A stretch of DNA of 64,000 nt from Methylobacterium aerolatum (GTDB lineage Bacteria; Pseudomonadota; Alphaproteobacteria; Rhizobiales; Beijerinckiaceae): the NCBI RefSeq assembly GCF_022179085.1, contig NZ_BPQE01000020.1, forward strand, positions 62,001 to 126,000, read 5' to 3'. Below, one piece after another: positions 1 through 8,720 of the stretch; the stretch's first letter is position 1; the number at the start of each line of letters is the position of its first letter. The notes beneath the pieces are model-generated. The model searched no databases, was not told where the DNA came from, and saw only the letters and a program-made list of their open reading frames with translations. The position numbers and the translations under genes are program-made.

Positions 1-97
1 GCGCGGCGGGGACGAGATCGTAGCCGAGACGGTCGAAGAGCGGCCCGAGCACCTTCCGGCGCAAGCGTTCGAGGACGACGGGCGGGCGCGGCTGCAT
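1..97 (-). CDS. Start of an unidentified protein, cut by the window edge
   Basis: An ATG at 97-95 shares its A with the TGA stop of the ABC ATPase gene (TGATG), so this is the next gene of the same minus-strand operon. Only 32 codons are visible. They begin MQPRPP and continue with a basic, amphipathic stretch ending FDRLGYDLVPAA. A 'LGYDLV' N-terminus is common in FkbM-type and other SAM-dependent methyltransferases of polysaccharide clusters, but this is only a weak resemblance. The rest lies outside the window. Confidence 0.5.
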   Translation of the reverse strand, partial: MQPRPPVVLERLRRKVLGPLFDRLGYDLVPAA

Positions 98-1938
98 CAG
101 GCGGCCCTCCGGGCGTCGGCCGCCGTGTGGCGGACCCAATGCCCCCCCTCGATCTCCACCATCGCGCCGGTCTCGTCGGGGGCGAGGCGGAAAGGCGCCT
201 CCCAGCGGGAGGGATCGGACGCCTCGCCCGTCACCGCCGCCATGTCGAGGGGGTGGTCGAGGCTAGGGTCGGGCACGGCGGCGAGGAGCGCCCGCGTGTA
301 GGGATGGACCGGGTGCCGGAACAGGGCGGCCCGGGGCGCCTCCTCCACGATCCGGCCCCGGCACATCACGCTGATCGTATCCGCCATGTAGTCGATCACC
401 GCGAGGTTGTGGGACACGATGAGGTAGGACAGGCCGAGCGCCGTCTGCAGATCCTTCAACAGGTTGAGGATCTGCGCCTGGACCGAGACGTCCAGCGCCG
501 AGACCGGCTCGTCGAGCACGAGGAGGCGGGGCTCCAGCGCCAGGGCGCGGGCGATGCCGATGCGCTGGCGCTGGCCGCCGGAGAAGGCGTGCGGATAGCG
601 GGACAGGGCGCCCGCCTCCAGCCCGACCATCGCCATCAGCTCGCGGCAGCGGCGGCGGCGCTCCTCGTGCGCCACGCCGTGGATCTCCATCGGCTCCGAC
701 AGGATCTGCCGCACGGTCATGCGGGGATCGAGGGAGGCGTAGGGGTCCTGGAAGACGAACTGCACCGTGCGGCGGTAGGCGAACAGTGCCTCGCCGGAGA
801 AGGCGTGGACATCCTGCGGGCCGGCGCCGCCGTCGAACAGGATGCGGCCCGCATCGGGGGCCAGCGCCCGCATGACCATCTTCGAGACAGTGGTCTTGCC
901 CGAGCCCGATTCGCCGACGAGGCCCAGCGTCCGTCCGCCTTCGAGGCGCAGCGACACGTCCGCCACCGCCCGCACCGTACGGGGCTTGGCGAAGAGGCGC
1001 CCGGCGCGCAGCGTGAAGGTCTTGCTCACGCCCTCGACGGCGAGGATCGGCCCGGCGAGGCGCGGCGCCTCCCGCTGCGGCGGGATCTCGGCCTTCGCCG
1101 GGCGGATCGGCGTCAGGCGCTCGCCGGGCGCCATGTCGAAGCGCGGCACCGCCTCGATCAGGGCCTTGAGGTAGGGATGACCGGGGTGGCGCATCACCAC
1201 GTCTTTCGGGCCAGCCTCCACGAGCCGACCCCGGTAGAGCACGGCGACCTCGTGGGCGATGTTGGCGACGACGCCGAGGTCGTGGGTGATGAGCAGGATC
1301 GCCATGCCGGTCTCGTCCTGCAACCGGTTGAGCAGGGCGAGGATCTGCGCCTGGGTCGTCACGTCGAGGGCGGTGGTCGGCTCGTCGGCGACGAGGAGGG
1401 CGGGCTTCAGGATCAGGGCCATGGCGATCATCGCCCGCTGGCGCAGGCCGCCGGACAGCTCGAACGGGTAGGTCTTGAGCGCCCGCTTCGGATCGGGGAA
1501 GCCGACGCGCGCCAGCGCTTCCTCGGTCCGGGCGTCGCTCTCGCGCCGGTCGGCGCCGGTATGGATGCGCAGGGCCTCGCCGATCTGGTCGCCCACCGTG
1601 TGGAGGGGCGAGAGGCAGGTCATGGGCTCCTGGAAGATCATCGCGATCTTCCGGCCCCGGATCGCCTGGATCGCCGGGCCTTCCTCGGGCAGGCGGGCGA
1701 GGTCGACGGTTTCGCCGTCGGCGCCGAACAGCATCTGTCCGCGGGTGATCTCCGCCGACCGGGGCAGGATGCGCAGGATGGCCTGCGCCGTCACCGACTT
1801 GCCGGAGCCGGATTCGCCCACCAGCGCCAGGGTCCGGCCGCGGGGGATGTCGAGGGACAGGCCGTGCAGGGCCTCGAACCGGCCCGCTTCGGTGCGGAAG
1901 GCGACGGCAAGGTCGCGGATCGACAGGAGCGCGCTCAC
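97..1938 (-). CDS. Two-domain peptide-type ABC transporter ATPase (DppD-DppF/YejF-like)
   Basis: This 613-residue protein carries two complete ABC ATPase domains. Domain 1 has Walker A GESGSGKS at about 41-48, signature LSGG and Walker [13 protein letters not shown]. Domain 2 begins near 300, with GESGSGKT, signature FSGGQRQR and [12 protein letters not shown]. Each domain ends in an oligopeptide-transporter type region ([10 protein letters not shown] and [10 protein letters not shown]), typical of Dpp/Opp ATPases fused as in YejF. It would energise import of peptides or similar solutes at the inner membrane. The start is GTG at 1938, overlapping the upstream stop as GTGA. No permease or binding protein is visible; the upstream partners are glycosyltransferases, so the permeases may lie beyond the left edge. 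The family is certain, the substrate unknown. Confidence 0.9.
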   Translation of the reverse strand: MSALLSIRDLAVAFRTEAGRFEALHGLSLDIPRGRTLALVGESGSGKSVTAQAILRILPRSAEITRGQMLFGADGETVDLARLPEEGPAIQAIRGRKIAMIFQEPMTCLSPLHTVGDQIGEALRIHTGADRRESDARTEEALARVGFPDPKRALKTYPFELSGGLRQRAMIAMALILKPALLVADEPTTALDVTTQAQILALLNRLQDETGMAILLITHDLGVVANIAHEVAVLYRGRLVEAGPKDVVMRHPGHPYLKALIEAVPRFDMAPGERLTPIRPAKAEIPPQREAPRLAGPILAVEGVSKTFTLRAGRLFAKPRTVRAVADVSLRLEGGRTLGLVGESGSGKTTVSKMVMRALAPDAGRILFDGGAGPQDVHAFSGEALFAYRRTVQFVFQDPYASLDPRMTVRQILSEPMEIHGVAHEERRRRCRELMAMVGLEAGALSRYPHAFSGGQRQRIGIARALALEPRLLVLDEPVSALDVSVQAQILNLLKDLQTALGLSYLIVSHNLAVIDYMADTISVMCRGRIVEEAPRAALFRHPVHPYTRALLAAVPDPSLDHPLDMAAVTGEASDPSRWEAPFRLAPDETGAMVEIEGGHWVRHTAADARRAA

Positions 1939-3869
1939 ACGGCCCTCGGGCGTTCGTGGAGGGGGGAGATAGGTTGGCGCGCCCGCACGTCCACCGTTCC
2001 GCCGAACAGGTCGCGGGGATCGTGAAACCGCACCGCCGGATGCGCGGCGAGCAGGGGGATCAGCCTTTCGAGGAAATCCCAGACCGCTTCGTCATGGGCG
2101 AGGTGATGGGTAAGGAGCCCGAGCGGGACCGCGCTTTCGCCCTCGGCGTGGGCGATCGCCGTGGCGAGGAGCGCGCCGGGGTCGCGGAGCGAGCGGGTGC
2201 CGCGCCAGTCGATCACGTCCCAGGGCGCGTCGGCGCGGACGAGCCCGTCGATGGCCGGTCCGCCCGCCGCCGAGAGGCCGCGATAGCCGAGGCCGGGCAG
2301 CGCCCGCGCGAGGTCGTCCGACACCCGGTTCCACGGCGGCACGAAGACCGGCAGGAGGCCCGGCAGGGCCAAGCGCTCGCGGGCGAGGGCCAGGGCGCGC
2401 GCCGCGTCGTCGCGCTGGGCGGCGAGGGGGCGATGGGGGCCGAACTCGGCCGCCTTGTCGCCGGGCGGCGCATGGTTGGCGTGGGCGAGGCCGTGGACCG
2501 CGAGGCTGACGCCGGGAGCGTCGGTCAGCCGCTCGCGCAGCGAGGACTCCGTGCGGCCGGTGATCGCCGCGATCAGGAGGGGCGCTCCCTTCGCGAGGGC
2601 GAGGAGCCGGTCGAGGGCTGGGGTCGCGGCGACGGCGTCGTCGTCGCGCCACCAGACGGGCATGCGGCGGCCCCGCGCCGCCGCCCGGTCGAGGGCGTCC
2701 CGCAGCCCCGCGACGGGGTCCGGGCGCGGCCGGGGGCGGCGCGACGCCACCATCTCCTCCACGATGTCCACGGTGCGGGCGCTGCCGTCGAGGGCGATGG
2801 TGCGCTGGGCGGCGCCCCCGCCGGGGGGCCGGGCGGCGTCGTGGACGGCCGCGATGAGGGCTTCCGGTGACAGCTCCGCCTCTCCCAGGATCCGGGCGAG
2901 GCCAAGGGCGGCGAGCCCCTCCGCCCGCAGGCGCTGCTCGGTCTCCCGCCCGGCCTCGAAGGGCACGAGCACGGCGGGCGTGCCGGTCGCCAGGAGATCG
3001 ACGGCGGTGTTGTAGCCGCACTGGCTGACCGAGACGGCGGACTGCGCCATCAGCGCGCGATAATCGGGCCGCGCCCGCATCACCGTGCCGGGGGCCAGCC
3101 CCTTCGACAGGTCGGCCAGTTCCGCCTCCGGCACGCCGTGGCCGACGAGGAGGCGCCAGCCGAGGTCGGGACGCCGCCGGGCGGCGCCGATGGCGGCGCG
3201 GAACAGGCCGAGCCCGGCGCTGCTCGATCCGGCGGCGACGAGGATGCCCTCCCGGTGCCGCGCCGGGCGCACCGGATCGCCCTCATCGACGTAGCCGGTG
3301 TAGCGCAACGCGGGCGCCAGCGCGGCATCGACGGGCCAGGAGGCGCCGAGGGGCATGAAGGCCGGGTCGCCGTGGACCAGCACCGCGTCGTAGAGCGCGG
3401 CGATCCGGGCGTGGGCGTCCGCCACCTTGGCGGGCCGGTCGGGCGGCACGAGGATGTCGCGCACCGAGGCGAGGATCAGCGGGCTCTCCGGCCGGGCGCG
3501 GGCGGCCGTCACCAGGGCCATGAACTCGTCCGCCAGGATCCGGCGTCCGAAGGGGAAGAGTTCGCTCACCACCACGTCCGGCCTCGCGCGCTCCAGCGCA
3601 TCGAGGAGCGCGCTCTGGCGGGCGGCGAGCAGCGCGGTGTCGGCGGGATTGCCGTCCTTGCCGACGAGGCGCCCGAAATCGAATCCCGCGCTGCGCACGG
3701 GCGGCAACTGGACCAGCCGGGCCCCGCCGGGGCGGACCAGCGGCGAGGGCATCCCGCCCGAGACCAGAACGGTCTCGTGGCCGGCGGCGGCGAAGGCGCG
3801 GGCGAGGGCCGCCGCGCGGGTGAGGTGGCCCGCCCCGAGGAGATGGGTGACGGCGACGAGGATCCTCAT
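1935..3869 (-). CDS. Glycosyltransferase / polysaccharide-deacetylase-like fusion
   Basis: This 644-residue protein has two parts. Residues 1 to about 350 resemble a GT-B glycosyltransferase of the MurG/GT28 type: MRILVAVTHLLGAGHLTRA at the N-terminus and a nucleotide-sugar loop CGYNTAVDLLATGTP with VLVPFEAGRETEQ near 290-320. From about 401 to the end is a polysaccharide-deacetylase-like barrel: RDDD near 408-411, HGLAHANH near 459-466, VPPWNR near 510 and LTHHLAHD near 586. The acidic run and paired histidines could bind metal. The ATG overlaps the upstream stop (ATGA) and the stop overlaps the next GTG (GTGA). It probably adds and then edits a sugar on an envelope glycan or glycolipid. The domain calls rest on motifs; the fusion itself is clear because the frame is unbroken. 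Confidence 0.8.
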   Translation of the reverse strand: MRILVAVTHLLGAGHLTRAAALARAFAAAGHETVLVSGGMPSPLVRPGGARLVQLPPVRSAGFDFGRLVGKDGNPADTALLAARQSALLDALERARPDVVVSELFPFGRRILADEFMALVTAARARPESPLILASVRDILVPPDRPAKVADAHARIAALYDAVLVHGDPAFMPLGASWPVDAALAPALRYTGYVDEGDPVRPARHREGILVAAGSSSAGLGLFRAAIGAARRRPDLGWRLLVGHGVPEAELADLSKGLAPGTVMRARPDYRALMAQSAVSVSQCGYNTAVDLLATGTPAVLVPFEAGRETEQRLRAEGLAALGLARILGEAELSPEALIAAVHDAARPPGGGAAQRTIALDGSARTVDIVEEMVASRRPRPRPDPVAGLRDALDRAAARGRRMPVWWRDDDAVAATPALDRLLALAKGAPLLIAAITGRTESSLRERLTDAPGVSLAVHGLAHANHAPPGDKAAEFGPHRPLAAQRDDAARALALARERLALPGLLPVFVPPWNRVSDDLARALPGLGYRGLSAAGGPAIDGLVRADAPWDVIDWRGTRSLRDPGALLATAIAHAEGESAVPLGLLTHHLAHDEAVWDFLERLIPLLAAHPAVRFHDPRDLFGGTVDVRARQPISPLHERPRAV

Positions 3870-5140
3870 GCCGCCGCCTCCGGGCCGGACGCGGCCCCGG
3901 CGCTCCGCGCCAGCGCCCCGCCGATCAGGGCGATGCCCGCATCCTCGGAGAAGTCCTGCACCAGCCGCCAGCGGGCGGCGCGGCCGAGGCGCCGCCGCAG
4001 GGACGGGTCGGCCGCGAGCCGCGACAGCGCCTGCGCCAGGGCATCGGGGGCGCCGGGCGGGACGAGGAGGGCGTGGACGTCGTCGGCGAGGAACTCGGGC
4101 GTCCCGCCGAAGGCCGTCGCGAGGATCGGAAGCTCCTGGCTCGCCGCCTCCATCAGCACGTTGGGCAGCCCGTCGCGGTCGCCGCCCGGCGCAGGCTTCG
4201 TCGGCAGCACGAACAGGTCGGCCTCCCGCATGGCGGCGATGATGGTCGGCTGCGGCAGGGCGCCCCGGAACAGCAACCGGTCGGCGATGCCGAGTTCGGA
4301 GGCGAGCGCCTCCAGCCCGGCCCGCAACTCGCCGCCGCCGATCAGGTCGAGACGCCAGTGAAGGTCCGGGGGCAGGGCCTTCAGCGCCGCGAAGAGGTCG
4401 TCGTGCCCCTTCTTGGCGACGAGGCGTCCGACGCAGAGGAGCCGCAGCGGCGCGTCGGGATTCACACCGTCGCGGGGCTCGCGCCACTCCGGCGGCGGCG
4501 GGAAGCGCGTGAGGTCCAGCCCGTGATAGGCGAGCCGCGTCCGGCCGGGCGCCAGGGCGTCGAGGCGGGCGAGGCCGTCGCGGGTGCAGGTCACGCCCCA
4601 GGCCGCCTCGGCGAGCTTCTCGACGAGCTCCCAATCGGGCGTCGTCCAGATGTCCTTGGCATGGGCCGAGAAGCTCCAGCTCAGCCCCGCGAGACGGGCC
4701 GCGTAGCGGACGACGCTGCCCGGTGTGTGGAGGAAGTGAACGTGGAGATGCGTGGTCGCGGGGGTGATCTCGTCCGCGAGAACGAGGGCCTGCCCTAGGC
4801 GGCGCAGGCGGGAGGCGGTCGGGTCGCGGCGGAGGTCGCGCAGGAAGAGGCGGAGCACCGCCCAAAAGGCCGGCCTGCGCGACGCCCGCAGCGCGGCACG
4901 CAGGACCCGCCAGGGATCGTCGCGCAGGTATTCCGGCAGGTAGGCGACCGGCGCCGCGATCGCCTCGTGCATCGGGTGCCGGAACCGGTCCGTCGGCCGC
5001 CTCAGCGACCAGATGTCGAGGGACAGGCCACGGCGCTCCAGGGCCAGGATTTCCTGGGCGATGAAGGTTTCCGACAGGCGCGGGTAGCCCTTCAGCACCA
5101 CCGCGATCCGAGGATCGTCCACGATCCGGGGAGCGCTCAC
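3866..5140 (-). CDS. GT4-family glycosyltransferase
   Basis: This 424-residue protein has the GT-B layout of a GT4 enzyme. The N-terminus has VVLKGYPRLSETFIAQEI, a hallmark of colanic-acid type transferases. The C-terminal donor-binding half has LLCVGRLVAKKGHDDL, GALPQPTIIAAMREADLFVLPT and GLPNVLMEAASQELPILAT, with the spaced glutamates of the family. The chosen GTG at 5140 overlaps the upstream TGA as GTGA, matching the other junctions of the operon; an in-frame start further upstream would overlap the previous gene by more. It should transfer a sugar from a nucleotide donor on the cytoplasmic side. The acceptor is unknown. Confidence 0.88.
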   Translation of the reverse strand: MSAPRIVDDPRIAVVLKGYPRLSETFIAQEILALERRGLSLDIWSLRRPTDRFRHPMHEAIAAPVAYLPEYLRDDPWRVLRAALRASRRPAFWAVLRLFLRDLRRDPTASRLRRLGQALVLADEITPATTHLHVHFLHTPGSVVRYAARLAGLSWSFSAHAKDIWTTPDWELVEKLAEAAWGVTCTRDGLARLDALAPGRTRLAYHGLDLTRFPPPPEWREPRDGVNPDAPLRLLCVGRLVAKKGHDDLFAALKALPPDLHWRLDLIGGGELRAGLEALASELGIADRLLFRGALPQPTIIAAMREADLFVLPTKPAPGGDRDGLPNVLMEAASQELPILATAFGGTPEFLADDVHALLVPPGAPDALAQALSRLAADPSLRRRLGRAARWRLVQDFSEDAGIALIGGALARSAGAASGPEAAA

Positions 5141-6372
5141 GAGCAGGCCCGGATCGGCACGGCGTCCCGGCACGGTGCGAGCGCGCGCACCCGGTCCACC
5201 ACTGTGTCGAGCCCGTCGAGGAGGCCCGGCACGACCACGCGCGACGGTTCCGGCTGGGAGGGCAGGGCGCGCAGGGCCGCCGCCATCCGCGCCGGCGCGC
5301 GCCCGTCCTCCTCCATCAGGACCCGGACGAGGCCGAGGCGTTCGGCGGCGAGGGCCCGGATCGCCTGCTCCCGCCGGGGCTCCGTGCGCGGCACGAGGAT
5401 GGCGGGCCGGTCGAAGGACAGGATCTCACAGAAGGTGTTGTACCCGCCCATGGCGACGACGCCCGCCGCCTTGCACATCAGGAACTCGATCTCGCTGTCG
5501 AAGGTGATGGCCGCGATCCGCCCCGGCAGGGCGGCGATGCGGGCGTCGAACCCTGCGCGCAGGCCCGCGTCGAGGAACGGCCCGAAGGCGACCAGACAGG
5601 GGAGCGGGAGGGCCGGGTCGGCCTCGTAGGCCGCAATCACCCAATCGATCAGCCCGGCGCCGTCGCCTCCGCCGCCTGGCGTGGCCAGGAGGAACGGGCC
5701 GGTGGCGATGGACGGCTCCCGCCGCCCGGCCCTCGCCTGCGGCAGTCCCCGCCGGAGATAGCCGGTGTAGGTCAGGCGCCCGCCGATCCTGTCCGCGACC
5801 TCCGGCGGGAGGGGGAGGCCGGACAGGGGCTCGTGGATCCGGTCGAGGCCGTAGACCCAGATCTCGTCGTAGAACCGGTCCATGGCCTCGACGGCGCCCT
5901 TGCGCTCCCATTCCGGCGCGAGGCGCTCGGCCTCGTCCAAGACGTCGCGCAGGCCGAGCACTAGCTTGGTGCCCCGCGCCGACTCCCGTTCGAGGAGCGG
6001 CAGCATCTCGCCGTGGAATCCCGCCGGCTCCTTGTCGACGATCATCACATGTGGCCGGAAGGTCTCCGCCGTCCGCAGGAGCGCGGCCTTGCGCTCCGCG
6101 ACGGTGTCGGTGAGGGAGGTTTGCCCGCCGCTGACGTAGCTGCCGTCCGCCAGCTTGTTCACGGGGGGTAGGCGCACGGTCCGCACGCCCCGGACGAAGG
6201 CGTACCGGTCGGCCACGGGCGAGCCCGAGACGATCACCGCCCGCGCGCCGGGGCAGCCCGCGACGATGGCGTGGGCGATGGCCCGCGAGCGGCGCAGGTG
6301 GCCCAGCCCGAAGGTGTCGTGGCTGTAGATCAGGACGCGCAGAGCGGAGGTCTCGTCCTCGGGCGTGGTCAC
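5137..6372 (-). CDS. MurG-like glycosyltransferase (COG4671-like), first gene of the operon
   Basis: This 411-residue protein has an N-terminal glycine loop HDTFGLGHLRRSRAI near 18-32 and a C-terminal GGYNTFCEILSFDRPAILVPR segment near 308, as in predicted GT28/MurG-like transferases. GTG at 6372 is preferred because GGGAGA lies just upstream and similarity begins immediately after it; the frame stays open for 59 further codons, but these are arginine-rich and look non-coding. It is the promoter-proximal gene of the coupled minus-strand operon, with the promoter expected in 6373-6637, shared with the divergent gene at 6638. The family is well supported, the substrate unknown. Confidence 0.85.
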   Translation of the reverse strand: MTTPEDETSALRVLIYSHDTFGLGHLRRSRAIAHAIVAGCPGARAVIVSGSPVADRYAFVRGVRTVRLPPVNKLADGSYVSGGQTSLTDTVAERKAALLRTAETFRPHVMIVDKEPAGFHGEMLPLLERESARGTKLVLGLRDVLDEAERLAPEWERKGAVEAMDRFYDEIWVYGLDRIHEPLSGLPLPPEVADRIGGRLTYTGYLRRGLPQARAGRREPSIATGPFLLATPGGGGDGAGLIDWVIAAYEADPALPLPCLVAFGPFLDAGLRAGFDARIAALPGRIAAITFDSEIEFLMCKAAGVVAMGGYNTFCEILSFDRPAILVPRTEPRREQAIRALAAERLGLVRVLMEEDGRAPARMAAALRALPSQPEPSRVVVPGLLDGLDTVVDRVRALAPCRDAVPIRACS

Positions 6373-6637
6373 GCGAGTCTCCCGCCGGCGGGAGCCGTCG
6401 CCCGCGCATCGGTCGGCCGGCCTACGGCACGGGCTTGAAAGGACGATGACCGCATTCCCCTGCCCGGTGACGCCCCCGCGGCACGAGCCCGGCCGGGCTC
6501 GCCTTCGCGCGCACAGGGCGGGAGCATCGCAGCCGCGACCGCACCGCACAAGTCCGGCGGAGACGATCCGTGAGCGTTAACGGCGCCCAAACCCTTCCCA
6601 CCTAGGCTCACCTCGCCTCGATCAGCGCCAGGGCCCC

Positions 6638-7888
6638 ATGATCGCCTCCGACACGCGCCTCGCGCCGGGCCGCCTCGATGCCCTGCGGGCGGATCTCGCG
6701 GACCTCTTCGGCAGCGATGCCCGCCTCCTGGCCTTCGGCCGCCGGGCCGCCTGGGTGCTCGTGCCGTTGATCGTCGGGATCGTCGTCGTTCTTTTCGGCA
6801 CTGGGCCGGAGCCCCGGCGAAACTGGTACGGCGACTTCCTCGGCAACGACTTCACGCAGGTCTGGGTGGCCGGCCGTGCCGCCCTGGAGGGGAGGGCGGC
6901 CGAGCCCTACGACCTCGCCAAGCACCTCGACAACCTGAAGGCGGCGTTCGGCCCCGAGTGCCGCTTCGCGTGGCATTACCCGCCGGTCTTCCTGCTGCCC
7001 TCGGCGGCGATGGCACTCCTCGACCCCCAGGTGGGCTACCTCCTCTGGTGCGTCCTCTCCGCCGCGCTGTTCCTGTGGGCCATGCGCCTCGCGGGGGGGC
7101 GCTGGGACGCGGCCTTCATCGCCTTCGCCCACCCCCTGGTGTTCTGCAACCTGTCCTACGGGCAGAACGGCCTCTTCACCGCCGGGCTGATGACGCTGGG
7201 CCTCGTCTGCCTCGACAGGCGGCCCGTCGCGGCGGGCCTGTTCTTCGGGCTCCTCGCCTTCAAGCCGCATTTCGCGGTGCTGGCGCCCCTGCTGCTGCTG
7301 CTCACCGGCCGCAGGACGGCGCTCGCCTCCTGCCTCGCCACGGCATCCCTCTCCTGCCTCGCCTCCCTCGCCCTGTTCGGGGTCGAGCCCTGGCTCGGAT
7401 TCGTGCGCACCCTCGGCGATACCAACCGCATCATCCTGCAGAACGCGGCCGCCGGGCTCGACCTTAACGCCAGCGCCTTCGGGGCCGTGCGGCTCGCGGG
7501 CGGCCCGATGGCGGCGGCCTGGGCGGCGCAGGCCGCGGTGGCGGTGCTCGCCCTCGCCCTCGTGGGCCGGACGTGGCTCCGTCCCGCTTCCCCGGAACTC
7601 CGCGCGGCGGCCTTCCTCGCCGCCGCGCCGCTGCTCTCGCCCTACGTCCCGGTCTACGACCTCGCGCCGCTGATCCCGGCGACGCTGTTCCTCGTCCTCG
7701 CCGCGAACCGGGCGGGCGGACTCGCCCGGCACGAGCGGGCGCTCCTCGCCCTCAGCCCCCTGGCCGCCCTGATCCGGGTGGGCGCGGGGGCGACGGGGTT
7801 CTCCTTCGGGCTCGCCCTCGCCCTCGGGACGCTCGCCTGCGTCTGGTGGCGGGCCGACCGCCGGATTACAGCGGTCGCGGCATCTTGA
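6638..7888 (+). CDS. Polytopic membrane glycosyltransferase, GT87/DUF2029-like
   Basis: This 416-residue integral membrane protein has about ten hydrophobic segments. An extracytoplasmic loop after the first segment contains GDFLGNDFTQVWVAGRAALEGRAAEPYD, the acidic motif typical of polyprenyl-phosphate-sugar-dependent GT-C enzymes of family 87. A WHYPPVFLL motif follows. Such enzymes transfer mannose-like sugars on the periplasmic side. It is divergent from the glycosyltransferase operon, which suggests a shared pathway. Its 3' end overlaps the convergent crtC by 23 bases (7866-7888). Confidence 0.8.
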   Translation: MIASDTRLAPGRLDALRADLADLFGSDARLLAFGRRAAWVLVPLIVGIVVVLFGTGPEPRRNWYGDFLGNDFTQVWVAGRAALEGRAAEPYDLAKHLDNLKAAFGPECRFAWHYPPVFLLPSAAMALLDPQVGYLLWCVLSAALFLWAMRLAGGRWDAAFIAFAHPLVFCNLSYGQNGLFTAGLMTLGLVCLDRRPVAAGLFFGLLAFKPHFAVLAPLLLLLTGRRTALASCLATASLSCLASLALFGVEPWLGFVRTLGDTNRIILQNAAAGLDLNASAFGAVRLAGGPMAAAWAAQAAVAVLALALVGRTWLRPASPELRAAAFLAAAPLLSPYVPVYDLAPLIPATLFLVLAANRAGGLARHERALLALSPLAALIRVGAGATGFSFGLALALGTLACVWWRADRRITAVAAS

Positions 7889-8720
7889 AGGGCAGCATCA
7901 GCTGCACCAACGGATTGCGGAACCGGCCGAGGGACAGGCTTTCGTGTACGGCCCGCACCGGTTCACCCGCCAGCGTCGAGGCCAGCAGCGAGCGCGAATA
8001 GAACGGCGTGTCCTCGAAGGTCTGGAGCACCCGCGAGCGCCCGTCGTCGCTGCGGGTCGCGCGGGGCATCCGCCAAAACCCGGTGGGCGGCAGGGCGGCG
8101 GGAAGCGGCGGACGGATGTCCCGCCGCGCGCCGTCGAAGCCGAACCGGAGGGAGAGGCTGCGCCCGCCGCCGTTGCGATGGTTCACGTCGTAGAGGATCG
8201 CCGCCCCGTCCGGCAGTTCGGCCCGGCACCACGTCCAGGAGGTGAAGGCGTCGCTCAGGGGCTCGTCGCCGTCGTTGGTGTCGAAGTACCCGCTGCCCTG
8301 CCACGACAGGCCCGGCTCGGTCAGCGCGACCTCCACCCGGGAGGCGGGCGCCATCGGCCACCAGCGGTGCCGCTCGCCCGCGTCGAGATGGAAGGGGCCC
8401 GCCGTGATGCCCGACGGCCGCAGGCGGATCGTGCCGCGGATCGGCCGGGGCACGGGCGCGCCGCGCTCGTCGATGCGGACCGTCAGTTCGGTCCCGTCCC
8501 AGTGCATGGAACTCGGGCCGATGGCGATGTGGTCCTGGCTGCGCGACAGGCTCCCGGCCTTGCGCTCCGTCATGGCGAAGCGGCCGGGGCGGCCGTAGAG
8601 CACCACGTTCATGGCGCAGTGGTCGAAGGGGTCCTGCGCGCGGCTCCAGCCGTAATAGGGCGAGAAGACGCTGCCGATGAAGGCGATGATCGTGAGCCCG
8701 TGGGCCCCGTCGTCGCTCAC
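7866..8720 (-). CDS. crtC: Carotenoid 1,2-hydratase (hydroxyneurosporene synthase) CrtC
   Basis: CrtC hydrates the C1-C2 double bond of acyclic carotenoids in the spheroidene/spirilloxanthin route. The protein shows the family's IAFIGSVFSPYY near the N-terminus, DPFDHCAMNVVLYG and the C-terminal SRSLLAST region. GTG at 8720 overlaps the crtD stop as GTGA and gives 284 residues, close to the short Rhodobacter form. In the same frame just upstream, inside crtD, the DNA also reads GGYAWWYVDA, which resembles the N-terminus of longer CrtC proteins, but no ATG, GTG or TTG precedes it there. It forms an operon with crtD. The family is certain; the exact start is less so. Confidence 0.9.
   Translation of the reverse strand: MSDDGAHGLTIIAFIGSVFSPYYGWSRAQDPFDHCAMNVVLYGRPGRFAMTERKAGSLSRSQDHIAIGPSSMHWDGTELTVRIDERGAPVPRPIRGTIRLRPSGITAGPFHLDAGERHRWWPMAPASRVEVALTEPGLSWQGSGYFDTNDGDEPLSDAFTSWTWCRAELPDGAAILYDVNHRNGGGRSLSLRFGFDGARRDIRPPLPAALPPTGFWRMPRATRSDDGRSRVLQTFEDTPFYSRSLLASTLAGEPVRAVHESLSLGRFRNPLVQLMLPFKMPRPL

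Noticed and set aside
127-2025. Long plus-strand open frame opposite the ABC ATPase
   Set aside because: It is rich in Arg, Ala, Gly and His with no motifs, a by-product of high GC in antisense frames. The minus-strand protein has all ABC motifs. The same applies to long antisense frames opposite crtD, ppdK, the L,D-transpeptidase, pnt and others.
1935-4865. One 976-codon protein covering the GT fusion plus extra N-terminus
   Set aside because: Residues upstream of the ATG at 3869 are Arg/Pro-rich noise lying over the GT4 gene in another frame. The ATGA junction and the MRILVAVTHLLGAGH start fix the real protein.
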